Source of the DNA: Chlorobaculum parvum NCIB 8327
GTDB lineage: Bacteria > Bacteroidota > Chlorobiia > Chlorobiales > Chlorobiaceae
Reading direction: 5' to 3'
DNA length: 64,000 bases
Assembly: GCF_000020505.1 (NCBI RefSeq)
Contig: NC_011027.1
Span: 158,501 to 222,500 of the forward strand
Shown here: positions 1 through 9,120 of the stretch, in pieces
Position numbering within the stretch: position 1 is the stretch's first letter
How the letters are laid out: every line of letters begins with the position of its first letter
The notes under the pieces: generated by a model
Seen by the model: only the letters and a program-made list of their open reading frames with translations
Database searches by the model: none
What the model was told of the DNA's origin: nothing
Made by a program: the position numbers and the translations under genes

Positions 1-141
1 TCCTTCTCAATGCGTTTCTCAATCTCCGAAACGCACGGCAGGCCGCCTGCTGAACGGATCGTTTGCTCTGCGGGTTTATGGAGACAGCCCAAAATGTTTA
101 CATTCAGAAAACACCTCATTTTCATTCAAGGACCATCCGTT

Positions 142-387
142 ATGAAGCCGACCTACTACCTCATAGCCGCTGCGCTGTCGATCATCCTCTCGATTTACGT
201 GTTCATTTTCGGCACGGCGGCCAACAGCCAGCTCATGGCGATCTTTATCGGCCTCTGGGCGCCGACCATTATCTGTCTCGGCATTTTCAATATTCTCATG
301 AACATCCACGACGAGATGTGCTGCGCCCACAAGCGCATCGAGGGTCGGCAGACCGGCAATGACGACGGCAATTGCTGTAGCCGCTGA
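142..387 (+). CDS. Small two-helix membrane protein of unknown function
   Basis: An 81-residue protein if started at the ATG at 142; a longer in-frame start at 10 only adds a tail that does not look protein-like. Two hydrophobic segments are clear, about residues 4-26 and 30-50. After them comes a short charged and cysteine-containing tail with two Cys pairs (MCCAH near residue 55 and NCCSR at the end). It lies 13 bases before crcB on the same strand, so it may be co-transcribed with it. I do not recognise a family. The role is unknown; an inner-membrane location is inferred from the helices. Confidence 0.55.
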   Translation: MKPTYYLIAAALSIILSIYVFIFGTAANSQLMAIFIGLWAPTIICLGIFNILMNIHDEMCCAHKRIEGRQTGNDDGNCCSR

Positions 388-400
388 TGGAGCCGGAGCG

Positions 401-775
401 ATGAAAAATGTCTTGCTGGTTGGTGCGGGAGGATTTGCCGGGTCGGTGGCGCGCTACCTCGTGGCGCTCGCCGTGCCGTTTTCGGGTACGGGATTTCCCT
501 TTGCAACCTTTGCGGTCAATCTGCTCGGTTCGTTCCTGATCGGCTTCATCAGCGAACTGGCGCTTTCGACCACGCTGCTCTCGCCCGAAGCCCGCCTGCT
601 TCTGACGACCGGCTTCTGCGGGGGCTTCACCACCTTTTCGACCGCCATGTACGAAACCGGCGGCCTCATGCGCGACGGCGAGGCGCTTTACGCCAGCCTG
701 TACGTTGCGGGTAGTCTCGTCGGTGGCCTTGCCTGTCTTTTTTCCGGAACCCTTCTTGCAAAACTCTGGCAATGA
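401..775 (+). CDS. crcB: Fluoride ion channel CrcB/Fluc
   Basis: A 124-residue membrane protein of the CrcB/Fluc family, which exports fluoride as a dual-topology dimer. The sequence shows the family hallmarks: the N-terminal GAGGFAGSVARY segment, the central FAVNLLGSFLIGF stretch and the GFCGGFTTFSTA motif that lines the pore, with four hydrophobic segments. The length is normal for the family. The start at 401 is chosen over 359 because the family signature begins there. Its stop overlaps the start of the next gene (ATGA), and the DUF190 gene that follows is a common CrcB neighbour. Confidence 0.93.
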   Translation: MKNVLLVGAGGFAGSVARYLVALAVPFSGTGFPFATFAVNLLGSFLIGFISELALSTTLLSPEARLLLTTGFCGGFTTFSTAMYETGGLMRDGEALYASLYVAGSLVGGLACLFSGTLLAKLWQ

Positions 776-1107
776 TGAACTTCATCGAATCGGAACTTCT
801 GCGGATCTTCGTCGGTGAGCAGGAAAAGCTGCACCACCGCCCGCTCTACGAACTCCTCGTCAGCGAAGCCCTCGAACGCGGCATGGCCGGCGCAACGGTT
901 TTCCGCGGCCTCCTCTCCTTCGGCTTGCGCCACAAAGTGCACACCTCAAAGATTTTCGAACTCGCCGGAGAGCTGCCGATGGTGATCGAAATCGTGGACA
1001 TCACCGAAAAGATCGAAGAATTCCTGCCGGTAGTGGAGACCCTACTGAAAGAGTCCGGAGCGCAAGCGCTGGTGACGCGGGAAGCGGTGCGGCAGTGGAC
1101 GACGTAG
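772..1107 (+). CDS. DUF190 domain protein, CrcB partner
   Basis: A 111-residue soluble protein of the DUF190 family. It resembles small PII-like ferredoxin-fold proteins and includes the typical stretches LRIFVGE near the N-terminus, LYELLVSEALERGMAGATV in the middle and PMVIEIVD about residue 67. The gene overlaps the crcB stop by ATGA, which suggests translational coupling. DUF190 genes are often next to crcB, so a regulatory or accessory role in fluoride resistance is a reasonable inference, but none is proven. The next 180 bases are AT-rich and mark the change to the accessory island. Confidence 0.85.
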   Translation: MMNFIESELLRIFVGEQEKLHHRPLYELLVSEALERGMAGATVFRGLLSFGLRHKVHTSKIFELAGELPMVIEIVDITEKIEEFLPVVETLLKESGAQALVTREAVRQWTT

Positions 1108-1293
1108 GATTAGAGAAAAGAATTGAAAATCAGCAAGAATACCAAGTCAAAAAGCTGAACTAATTAAAGGTCTTTCTGGTTTTTTCATAAGATTTAAGTA
1201 AATTCACTTCTTCAATTAGACGCATCTCAAGCAAATATCCTGTTTAGTGTTTTTTTGTGCACTAAAACGAACCAATTGTTAGAGGAGGAAACT

Positions 1294-1506
1294 ATGAGTG
1301 CTGATATTACCTCTCGGTTCATGGAGAATGGCGTACTCATTCCAGACACTCTTGTGTTCAATTTTTCGGTACCAAAGTCAGAGCCAAATCTTAAGAGCTC
1401 CACCCACTTTCCGGACTTATCCTCCCAAAAATGCGCAGATTGTTATGAGCAACAATGTCAGCCATCAATTCCCGCGAACGTCGATTACCCCCACCCAATC
1501 GCCTAA
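1294..1506 (+). CDS. Short ORF upstream of and overlapping the SDH-type protease
   Basis: A 70-residue ORF starting at the ATG at 1294, which has a very strong ribosome binding site (AGAGGAGGAA at 1281-1290). It overlaps the next reading frame by 62 bases. The product contains a CxxC (CADC) and no recognisable domain. The following protease frame has no obvious ribosome binding site at its ATG (1445). This ORF may therefore be a translated leader, a separate small partner, or the true N-terminus of the protease joined by a frameshift. A run of five C at 1488-1492 would allow the last option: a one-base skip there reads directly into the protease frame. Confidence 0.5.
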   Translation: MSADITSRFMENGVLIPDTLVFNFSVPKSEPNLKSSTHFPDLSSQKCADCYEQQCQPSIPANVDYPHPIA

Positions 1507-2263
1507 ATATTGGGCGAAGGAAAAGGATCGGTATATAAGGCAGTTGCTCATTTCGGATATCCAAGAGCTAACAAATAGACCTCTAATAGTTTATTTTGCA
1601 CAGTTAGATCAACAAATCAACTTTACAGACCCTGATGATTTGTCGGAAATCATATCCGGCATTGGTGCTGAGGAAGTTGATTTGTTGATTCAAACCCCAG
1701 GAGGGGTTGTTGATGCAACTGAAAAGCTCATTGGAATCTTGCGTCATAAGTTTAAGAAATGGCGAGTAATTGTTCCAAGTTGGGCAAAATCAGCGGGGAC
1801 TGTGATTGCATTATCTGCCGAAAAAATAGTCATGGGTATTAACTCAGAGCTAGGCCCTATTGATCCTCAATGGCAACAACAAGGGGGGCTTTCAATCCCT
1901 TGTGAAATAATTAGTCAAGATCCTTCTCAACCCCATCACCTTAAAAAACTTGCTGAAATGGCAGTCAACAGAATGCGATCTTTAGCCAAGTTATTACTGA
2001 AAAATGGGATGATGCAGGATAAGTCAGATGAAGAGATTGAAGCTGTCTTAAAAAAACTATCAAATCCATCTTCATATAATTCTCACGCAGCTGTAATAGA
2101 TTACCATGAAGCTATAGATATTGGGCTTTCTGCTGAATACTTGAAACATGATGATGATCTCTGGAAAAAGCTTTGGCTTCTTTATTGCCTTTATGATTAT
2201 GATACTAAGTCTAAAGGATTAGGGCGGCTGATTGAGGGAGAGGTATTAAGTATTTCTAGATAA
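1445..2263 (+). CDS. Serine dehydrogenase proteinase (SDH/ClpP-like) family protein
   Basis: A 272-residue protein from the ATG at 1445; the frame is open further upstream to 1298, but that part looks non-coding. It matches the SDH-proteinase family, which has a ClpP/crotonase-like fold. The features are DLLIQTPGGVVDATE near residue 79 (oxyanion-type glycine motif), PSWAKSAGTVIAL with the presumed nucleophile Ser116, and SELGPIDPQW around residue 135. No signal peptide or membrane helix is visible. The gene is clearly more AT-rich than its neighbours, which points to recent transfer. In other genomes this family is often found in accessory or defence-like settings; here the role is unknown. 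Confidence 0.72.
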   Translation: MSNNVSHQFPRTSITPTQSPKYWAKEKDRYIRQLLISDIQELTNRPLIVYFAQLDQQINFTDPDDLSEIISGIGAEEVDLLIQTPGGVVDATEKLIGILRHKFKKWRVIVPSWAKSAGTVIALSAEKIVMGINSELGPIDPQWQQQGGLSIPCEIISQDPSQPHHLKKLAEMAVNRMRSLAKLLLKNGMMQDKSDEEIEAVLKKLSNPSSYNSHAAVIDYHEAIDIGLSAEYLKHDDDLWKKLWLLYCLYDYDTKSKGLGRLIEGEVLSISR

Positions 2264-2299
2264 ACAGAAATCTTATTCTAAGAAAGAGAATTAAAACAA

Positions 2300-2332
2300 A
2301 AAAGGGCCGCCTTTTCGGGCAGCCCTTTTTTC
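2300..2332. terminator. Intrinsic terminator, left repeat copy
   Basis: A hairpin built from AAAGGGCCGCC and GGGCAGCCCTTT with a short TTTTC loop has A-rich and T-rich flanks, so it can act in both directions. It would terminate the protease gene on the + strand. An identical hairpin follows the real hemL at 4190-4222. Confidence 0.8.
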
Positions 2333-2355
2333 GTCTCTGTGCGTCCTCTTGCAGC

Positions 2356-2499
2356 TTATTTGGTAGCGGCGATGAGGGCGTTGTAGTTTGCCTTGACCGT
2401 CTTCTCCAGATCTTCGTCGGTGTGGACGAAGCTGGTGAACATGGCCTCGAACTGCGACGGGGCGAGGTAGATGCCCTGGTCGAGCATGGAGTGGAAGTA
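2356..2499 (-). pseudogene. Truncated 3' fragment of hemL
   Basis: This is the last 47 codons plus stop of glutamate-1-semialdehyde aminotransferase, without any upstream part. It differs from the intact hemL tail at five coding positions. Four are silent and one is Val to Ile, so the fragment seems to derive from a once-functional hemL allele rather than from a decayed copy. It is bounded at 2499 by foreign sequence. Confidence 0.88.
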
Positions 2500-2507
2500 T
2501 CCCTGAA

Positions 2508-2630
2508 CGGGTATAATTCTGTTTTTATTGAAGCAATTATATTAGATCGGGTATAAATCCATCAAAACCTCTTGCATTTATACCCGTAATGGTATAGCTT
2601 CCTTCTAAGTTATATCAACTATACCCGATC
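2508..2630. promoter_or_regulatory. Probable HipB operator array and promoter region
   Basis: Four copies of the core GGGTATA lie just before hipB: direct at 2509 and 2549, and inverted at 2579-2585 and 2619-2625. The pair 2548-2558 / 2576-2586 forms a perfect 11-bp inverted repeat with a 17-base spacer. GATCGGGTAT at 2545 is mirrored at 2621-2630. By analogy with HipAB operons, which are autoregulated through repeated operators ahead of hipB, these are probably HipB binding sites that overlap the promoter. This is inference from pattern and position. Confidence 0.65.
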
Positions 2631-2645
2631 AGTGTCTCGAGGCTT

Positions 2646-2852
2646 ATGAATGCTTTATCTGAATTTGTTCGTAATCGGCGCAAGTCTTTGGGCTTGACCC
2701 AGCCTGAGCTGGCGGAGAAGGCTGGCACGGGGCTGCGGTTTATCCGTGATCTCGAACAGGGGAAAAAGACGTTGCGGATGGACAAGGTGAACCAGGTGCT
2801 CGCCCTGTTCGGTTACGAGCTTGGCCCTGTTCGGCAGGAGTGGGAGGAGTAA
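2646..2852 (+). CDS. hipB: HipB-like antitoxin, XRE-family DNA-binding protein
   Basis: A 68-residue helix-turn-helix protein of the XRE/HipB type. The HTH spans about residues 5-58 (RKSLGLTQPELAEKAG, then FIRDLEQGKKTLRMDKVNQVLALFGYELG). It is shorter than E. coli HipB (88 residues) and lacks a long C-terminal tail. It is the first gene of a tight hipB-hipS-hipT operon (3-base gaps). The repeated GGGTATA sites upstream are its likely operators. In HipBST systems of this kind HipB works mainly as DNA-binding repressor and complex partner, while the small HipS protein neutralises the kinase. Confidence 0.85.
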   Translation: MNALSEFVRNRRKSLGLTQPELAEKAGTGLRFIRDLEQGKKTLRMDKVNQVLALFGYELGPVRQEWEE

Positions 2853-2855
2853 GCC

Positions 2856-3179
2856 ATGCGGAAAGCCGAGGTGAAATATCTTGACCGAACAGCGGGCTGG
2901 CTTGTGCAGGATGAGGAGGGCTATCATTTCCTGTACGATCAGGCGTACCTCGAATCGGAAAATCCCAAGCCGGTCAGTTTGACGCTGCCGTTGCAGGCTG
3001 CTGCGTATTCGAGCAAAACCATGTTTCCGTTTTTTGACGGCCTGATTCCCGAAGGCTGGCTGCTCGATGTTGCCGAACGGAATTGGAAAATCAATCCGCG
3101 AGATCGCATGGGGCTTTTGATGAACTGCTGCGCGGATTGCATCGGGGCGGTCAACGTGCATCCTGTTCTTTCGGAGTAG
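2856..3179 (+). CDS. hipS: HipS-like protein (HipA N-terminal subdomain 1)
   Basis: A 107-residue protein equal to the N-terminal subdomain of HipA (couple_hipA), standing alone. The recognisable part is FFDGLIPEGWLLD at residues 59-70, followed by DRMGLLMNCCADCIGAV. In E. coli O127 HipBST the separate HipS is the antitoxin and inserts a tryptophan of the matching loop into the kinase active site. Trp68 here is in the equivalent GW position. The gene lies 3 bases after hipB and 3 before the kinase gene, so the three are one transcript. The antitoxin role is inferred from the family and gene order. Confidence 0.85.
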   Translation: MRKAEVKYLDRTAGWLVQDEEGYHFLYDQAYLESENPKPVSLTLPLQAAAYSSKTMFPFFDGLIPEGWLLDVAERNWKINPRDRMGLLMNCCADCIGAVNVHPVLSE

Positions 3180-3182
3180 CTT

Positions 3183-4139
3183 ATGGAACGGCGATGTCTC
3201 TATTGCTATGAACCGCTGGAATCCGGTGAGACGGATTTTCATCCGAAATGCAGTCGGAAAATGTTCGGAACGGCCACTCCGCCGCTGTTGCCTTACGACG
3301 AAAACCAGCTCGATGAGCTTGCGTTGGAGGTCGTTCGGAGCCATACCGCAATTACCGGCGTACAGCCCAAACTTTCGCTGCACCTGGCGTCCAACGGAAA
3401 AACCCGCTCGCCTCAACGCTTCACCATCGTCGGCTTGTGGGGCGGCTATATCCTCAAGCCGCCATCACCGCGCTTCCCGCAATTGCCGGAAATCGAGGAT
3501 TTGACGATGCACATGGCCGAGGAGTTGCGGATTGCAACCGTTCCGCACAGCCTGATTCGCATGAAATCGGGAACGCTGGCCTACCTGACTCGCCGCATCG
3601 ATCGTACGAAGAAGGGAAAGCTGCACATGGAGGATATGTGCCAGATTACCGGACGTCTCACGGAAAACAAATACGACGGTTCGTATGAGCAGATCGCAAA
3701 AGCGATCCGCCGTTTTTCGGTCAATCCGGGTTTCGATGTCATCAACTTTTTCGAGATGGTGCTGTTTTGCTTTCTGACCGGTAATGCCGATATGCACCTG
3801 AAAAATTTTTCCTTGATCGATATTCCCGAAAAAGAGGGCGTGAACCTTGCCCCGGCTTATGACCTCGTCTCCACCGCGCTCGTGATGCCATCCGACGATG
3901 AAGAGCTTGCCCTGACGCTCAACGGCAAGAAAAAACGGCTGATGCTCACGGATTTTCAAGCAGCGTTGAAAACATTGTCGGTTGACGAGGTGGTGCAGGA
4001 TCGAGTGTTCCGGAAATTCAGCAAGGCTCGTCCAGCTCTGGAAAACCTGATTGACAAGAGTTTCCTTGACCCGGAACTCAAGCTGGCCTACAAAGAGCTT
4101 GTCATAAAGAAATATCGGCAGATTGGGCTGGCTTCATAA
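3183..4139 (+). CDS. hipT: HipT-like serine/threonine kinase toxin
   Basis: A 318-residue HipA-type kinase without the N-terminal subdomain, which is encoded separately just upstream. Visible kinase elements are the Gly-rich loop region TAITGVQPKL at residues 55-64, the ATP lysine in YILKPP (Lys92), the catalytic loop GNADMHLKNFS (Asp203, Asn208) and the metal-binding Asp227 in APAYDLVS. The active-site residues look complete. E. coli HipT has two autophosphorylated serines in the loop (SIS); at those positions this protein has Ala56 and Thr58. The N-terminus has a Cys5-x2-Cys8 ... His20-x2-Cys23 pattern that could bind zinc. Known HipT targets aminoacyl-tRNA synthetases; the target here is unknown. 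Confidence 0.85.
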   Translation: MERRCLYCYEPLESGETDFHPKCSRKMFGTATPPLLPYDENQLDELALEVVRSHTAITGVQPKLSLHLASNGKTRSPQRFTIVGLWGGYILKPPSPRFPQLPEIEDLTMHMAEELRIATVPHSLIRMKSGTLAYLTRRIDRTKKGKLHMEDMCQITGRLTENKYDGSYEQIAKAIRRFSVNPGFDVINFFEMVLFCFLTGNADMHLKNFSLIDIPEKEGVNLAPAYDLVSTALVMPSDDEELALTLNGKKKRLMLTDFQAALKTLSVDEVVQDRVFRKFSKARPALENLIDKSFLDPELKLAYKELVIKKYRQIGLAS

Positions 4140-4189
4140 CTGCGTTCGCTTGCACATTCAACCCAATCCCCAAAATCATCCACAAACAA

Positions 4190-4222
4190 AAAAGGGCCGC
4201 CTTTTCGGGCAGCCCTTTTTGC
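4190..4222. terminator. Bidirectional terminator between hipT and hemL
   Basis: A GC-rich hairpin AAAGGGCCGCC / GGGCAGCCCTTT has A and T tracts on each side. It lies between convergent hipT (+) and hemL (-) and would serve both. Confidence 0.8.
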
Positions 4223-4245
4223 GTTTCTGTGCGTCCTCTTGCTGC

Positions 4246-5541
<1,296 letters not shown>

Positions 5542-5646
5542 GTCGAATCGTTCGGTTTGAATTTGTCGAGGAGTGATTTAATGAATAACTGGTCAAGATA
5601 GAAAATAGTCCCGAAGATTGAAAACCCGTTAACCTAACGGGTTGGC

Positions 5647-6429
5647 TCAGGCGGAGATCAGCCGTGAGACGATGTCGAGGTGCTTGCGGTGAGGCATCCG
5701 GCCAAGGTGGCAGGCGCAGTACTCCTGCAGAAGTGCCGTGACCGCTGAGACCTCCTCGGGCGAGGCTTCCGGGCACGCCGCCTGGCTGCCGGTTGCCGCA
5801 AGGGCACGGATGAAGAGATAGTGGCTCACCGGTACGCGCTGGATCGTCGCGCCCATCGGTACGGCGCTGCCCGGCAGGGCGAAGCCACCGGGGTCGTGCA
5901 CAAAGAGCAGCTCGTCGAGCTGCATCTCTTCGATGCTGCCCAGTAGGTCGTAGTTGCTGAACACGCACCGTTTCAGCGCCGGGGTGAAACCGAGCACGCT
6001 GACGAGACGCAACAGGAAGCCGGCGAGAATCGGCTGGAAGTCCCGCTCGGTGTCGCAAAGCCGTTCGATGGTGGCGGCAACAAGCGTGAAGAGCGGCACG
6101 TTTTTCTCTTCGGGGCCGGAAGCGTAGCGGACGAGGTCGAGCACCCGGTAGAGCACGCTGAAGCGTTCGAGGTCGGGCGTTTCGGAGAGGGGGCTTTTCA
6201 CCAGGCTGGCGTCACTGGCAAGCTGAAGGTCGCGGTTGCCTTTTTTATAGAGTACCGCATCGATGAGGTTGCCTGGCGAAAACAGCATTCCGGTTTTGCT
6301 CTTCGCGCTTCGGCCGCCTTTCAGGATCACCGACACCTGGCCGTACTCCCTTGTCAGGAGCAGGCATATCTTGGACTGGTCGCGATACTTGATGTCGCGG
6401 AGTACGACCGCCCGCGTTTTTACGATCAC
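5647..6429 (-). CDS. recO: DNA repair protein RecO
   Basis: A 260-residue RecO protein, which loads RecA onto SSB-coated DNA together with RecR. The N-terminal OB-fold part is clear (IVKTRAVVLRDIKYRDQSKIC and EYGQVSVILKGGR within the first 40 residues). A helical C-terminal domain follows (LFTLVAATIERL, FQPILAGFLLRLVSVLGF). The start is a GTG at 6429; no ATG lies nearby. It is the upstream gene of the hemL strand and is divergent from the FmdB-type gene. Confidence 0.88.
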   Translation of the reverse strand: MIVKTRAVVLRDIKYRDQSKICLLLTREYGQVSVILKGGRSAKSKTGMLFSPGNLIDAVLYKKGNRDLQLASDASLVKSPLSETPDLERFSVLYRVLDLVRYASGPEEKNVPLFTLVAATIERLCDTERDFQPILAGFLLRLVSVLGFTPALKRCVFSNYDLLGSIEEMQLDELLFVHDPGGFALPGSAVPMGATIQRVPVSHYLFIRALAATGSQAACPEASPEEVSAVTALLQEYCACHLGRMPHRKHLDIVSRLISA

Positions 6430-6552
6430 CGGTGAAACTTTTTTTTGAATTTAAATATAGTTATATATGCAATCCAATTTTCCGGGTTTTTGCAACCCGA
6501 GCAGAACAGATCAACATATCCAGAATAGACGTTAGAACGGAGGAAAAGAGAT

Positions 6553-6810
6553 ATGCCAACTTACCATTACCGTTGCAGCAAGTGTGGTCATGAAGAGGAT
6601 ATTTTTCAGCGCATGACCGAAGACGCCCTGACCAAATGCTCCAAATGCGGAGAGGAGAGCTACGAGCGCGTCATCAGTGCTGGCGGCGGTTTTGTGCTCA
6701 AAGGTTCGGGCTTCTACAGCACCGACTACTGCGGCAGCAAATCGTCATCGTCCAAAGGCTCCGCACCAAGCGGCGGTTGCTCGACCGGCTCCTGCCCCTT
6801 TGCGCAGTAA
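6553..6810 (+). CDS. FmdB-family zinc ribbon protein
   Basis: An 85-residue protein that starts [12 protein letters not shown], the classic FmdB/CxxC regulatory-protein opening. It has a zinc ribbon made of two CxxC pairs (Cys8/Cys11 and the KCSKCGEE pair near residue 30). [12 protein letters not shown] segment and a Ser/Gly/Cys-rich tail follow. A good ribosome binding site (GGAGGAAAAG) precedes the ATG. The family was named as putative regulators but the function is not known. A strong terminator follows 30 bases downstream. Confidence 0.85.
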   Translation: MPTYHYRCSKCGHEEDIFQRMTEDALTKCSKCGEESYERVISAGGGFVLKGSGFYSTDYCGSKSSSSKGSAPSGGCSTGSCPFAQ

Positions 6811-6837
6811 GCGACAGAGTCCACAAAAGCAGCAGAT

Positions 6838-6868
6838 CAAAAGCCTCCCTAACCGGGAGGCTTTTTTG
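6838..6868 (+). terminator. Intrinsic terminator after the FmdB-type gene
   Basis: A hairpin AAAAGCCTCCC / GGGAGGCTTTT with a TAACC loop runs straight into a T tract. Confidence 0.9.
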
Positions 6869-7087
6869 TCTCATCAAGCCGTAACGTATAATTTAAGACA
6901 TCCAGCTTGTCCTGAGGATTCTGTGAACGCCAAAAGATTCAGACCGCTTCAGCGTCCAACTTCTTGAGACCGTTCAGGTGCAGCCATCTGCGGGTTTTCA
7001 GATGGGAAAATCGTACATTGCAGGCTGGCGTTGCATTGCAACTTGTTGCCGGTTTGGTTTTATTTGTCCAACGAAAAATATGTTGCC

Positions 7088-7636
7088 ATGATGAAGAGGG
7101 TACAAACGATGCGGACGCTGCTGATTGCTTTGGCGGCGGTTATGATGATGTTCGGAACGGCTCGTGCCGGATGGGATCCGGCTGACGAGGCGAATGCCGA
7201 GCGGACAATCGGAAAGTTCAGGAAAGAGGATCCTTCTCTTGAGCGTTTCTTTTCAAGGGCTTACGGTTACGCGGTCTTTTCGGATATTTACAAGGGCGGC
7301 TTTATGGTGATCGGTGGAGGTCACGGTAAAGGTATCGTTTATGAGCACGGCGTGCCTATCGGCAGGTCAACGGTGACGCTGGTCAATGTTGGTCCGCAGC
7401 TTGGTGGACAGGCGTTTTCCGAGATCATTTTCTTCAAGGATCAGGCCGCACTTGCCAATTTTACGAAAGGCAATTTCGAGCTGAGCGCACAGGCTGGCGT
7501 GGTGCTTGTTCAGGCGGGCATGGCTACCAATACCGATTATTCGGATGGCGTTGCCGTGTTTGCGATGCCGAATGCCGGTATCATGGGTGAGGCGACCATT
7601 GGCGGCCAGAAGTTCAGCTTCAAGCCGGGACGGTAA
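7088..7636 (+). CDS. SYLF (Ysc84-like) domain exported protein
   Basis: A 182-residue protein with an N-terminal signal sequence (RTLLIALAAVMMMFGTARA, cleavage expected after ARA) and a SYLF/Ysc84 lipid-binding domain: AYGYAVFSDIYKGGFMVIGGGHGKGIV, then a Gly- and Ala-rich beta region ending NAGIMGEATIGGQKF. A periplasmic or outer-membrane-associated location is likely. The ATG at 7109 is an alternative start and has the better Shine-Dalgarno (GAAGAGG at 7093-7099). The gene stands alone before gatB, 50 bases away. The biological role of bacterial SYLF proteins is poorly known. Confidence 0.82.
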   Translation: MMKRVQTMRTLLIALAAVMMMFGTARAGWDPADEANAERTIGKFRKEDPSLERFFSRAYGYAVFSDIYKGGFMVIGGGHGKGIVYEHGVPIGRSTVTLVNVGPQLGGQAFSEIIFFKDQAALANFTKGNFELSAQAGVVLVQAGMATNTDYSDGVAVFAMPNAGIMGEATIGGQKFSFKPGR

Positions 7637-7686
7637 GCTCCAGCTGGTTTCGATAAGGTTTTTTCACTTTTTCAGTTTCTGCTTCA

Positions 7687-9114
7687 ATGAACTATGAAAT
7701 TGTCGTGGGCCTTGAGGTCCACTGTCAGCTCAATACCGAAAGCAAGGCCTTTTGCGGCTGTTCAGCAACCTTCGGCAAGGCGGCCAACACCAACGTCTGC
7801 CCTGTCTGCCTTGCGTTGCCCGGCGCGCTGCCGGTGCTGAACGCCCGTGTGGTGGAGGACGCCGTGAAGCTCGGCCTCGCCACCAACTGCACCATTGCAC
7901 GCCACTCCATCATGGCGCGCAAGAACTACTTCTATCCCGACCTTCCGAAGGGCTACCAGATTTCGCAGTTCGAGGAGCCGATCTGCTCGGAGGGTATGAT
8001 TCACGTCGAACTCGAAGAGGGGCGCAAGGATGTTCGTCTCGTCCGAATTCACATCGAAGAGGATGCGGGCAAGTCGATTCACGACATCGGTGACGACACC
8101 TACATCGACGTGAACCGTTGCGGCGTGCCGCTGCTGGAGATCGTGAGCTACCCCGACATGCGCACGCCTAAAGAGGCCTCGGCCTATCTGCAGAAGCTGC
8201 GCCAGATCGTCAAGTACCTCGGCATCTCCGATGGCAACATGGAGGAGGGCAGCCTTCGTTGCGACGCCAACGTGTCGGTCAGGCCGGTGGGCGCGACCGA
8301 GTACGGCACCCGCACCGAGATCAAGAACATGAACTCGTTCCGCAACGTCGAGCGCGCCATCGAGTACGAGGCCAAGCGCCACATCGAGGTGATCGAGGGC
8401 GGTGGCGTGATCGTTCAGGAGACGCGCCTGTGGGACGCTGACAAGCTCGAAACCCGCTCGATGCGCGGCAAGGAGCATGCCCACGACTACCGCTATTTCC
8501 CCGATCCGGATCTCGTGCCGGTGCTGGTCGATGACGGCATGATGCACAGGATGCGCGAAGAGCTGCCGGAGTTTCCGGAAGATCGCGCGGCGCGTTTCGT
8601 TTCGGAGTTCGGCATTCCTGCGTATGACGCTGGCGTCATCACCGTGGAGCGCGAGCTGGCCGACTATTTCGAGGCGACCGTGAACGTTTCAGGCGACGCC
8701 AAAGCCTCGTCGAACTGGGTGATGGGCGAGGTGATGCGCACGCTGAAAGAGAAGTACCTCGATATTCATGAATTCGCCATTTTGCCGGAGCGGCTCGGCG
8801 GCCTGATCAAGCTCATCGGTGCGGGCGCGATCAGCAATACCATCGCCAAGCAGGTGTTCGAGATCATGCAGCAGGACGAAGCGACGGCGGAGGAGATCGT
8901 CAAGCGCGAAGGGCTGGCGCAGGTCTCCGATACGGGTGCGATCGAGGCGGCGATCAAGGAGATTCTCGACGCAAACCAGAAGCAGCTCGAACAGTACCGC
9001 AGCGGCAAGACGCAGCTGTTCGGCTTTTTTGTCGGTCAGTGCATGCAGAAGATGAAGGGGAAGGCCAACCCGAAGGTGGTCAACGAAATTCTCAAAAAGC
9101 TGCTGGACGCCTGA
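7687..9114 (+). CDS. gatB: Aspartyl/glutamyl-tRNA amidotransferase subunit B
   Basis: A 475-residue GatB. It is the kinase and tRNA-binding subunit of GatCAB, which turns Glu-tRNA(Gln) or Asp-tRNA(Asn) into the amide form. The start [13 protein letters not shown], the zinc-type cysteines ([15 protein letters not shown]), the conserved [17 protein letters not shown] and [12 protein letters not shown] segments, and the C-terminal YqeY-like helical domain are all present at normal length. gatA and gatC are not in the window. The gene converges on xseB with only 6 bases between the stops. Confidence 0.96.
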
Positions 9115-9120
9115 GAATTC

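Larger units (their letters stand above)
2294..2499. repeat. Left copy of 206-bp direct repeat (hemL 3' end plus terminator)
   Basis: This segment matches 4184-4389 base for base without gaps at a fixed offset of 1890; I count 7 mismatches in 206. The other copy contains the last part of hemL and its terminator, so this one is a displaced duplicate. Identity stops abruptly after GGAAGTA at 2499. The two copies bracket the hipB-hipS-hipT genes. Confidence 0.93.

Noticed and set aside
2294-2499. Repeats around the hip genes as insertion-sequence ends
   Set aside because: They are direct, 206 bases long and consist of hemL coding sequence; no transposase lies between.
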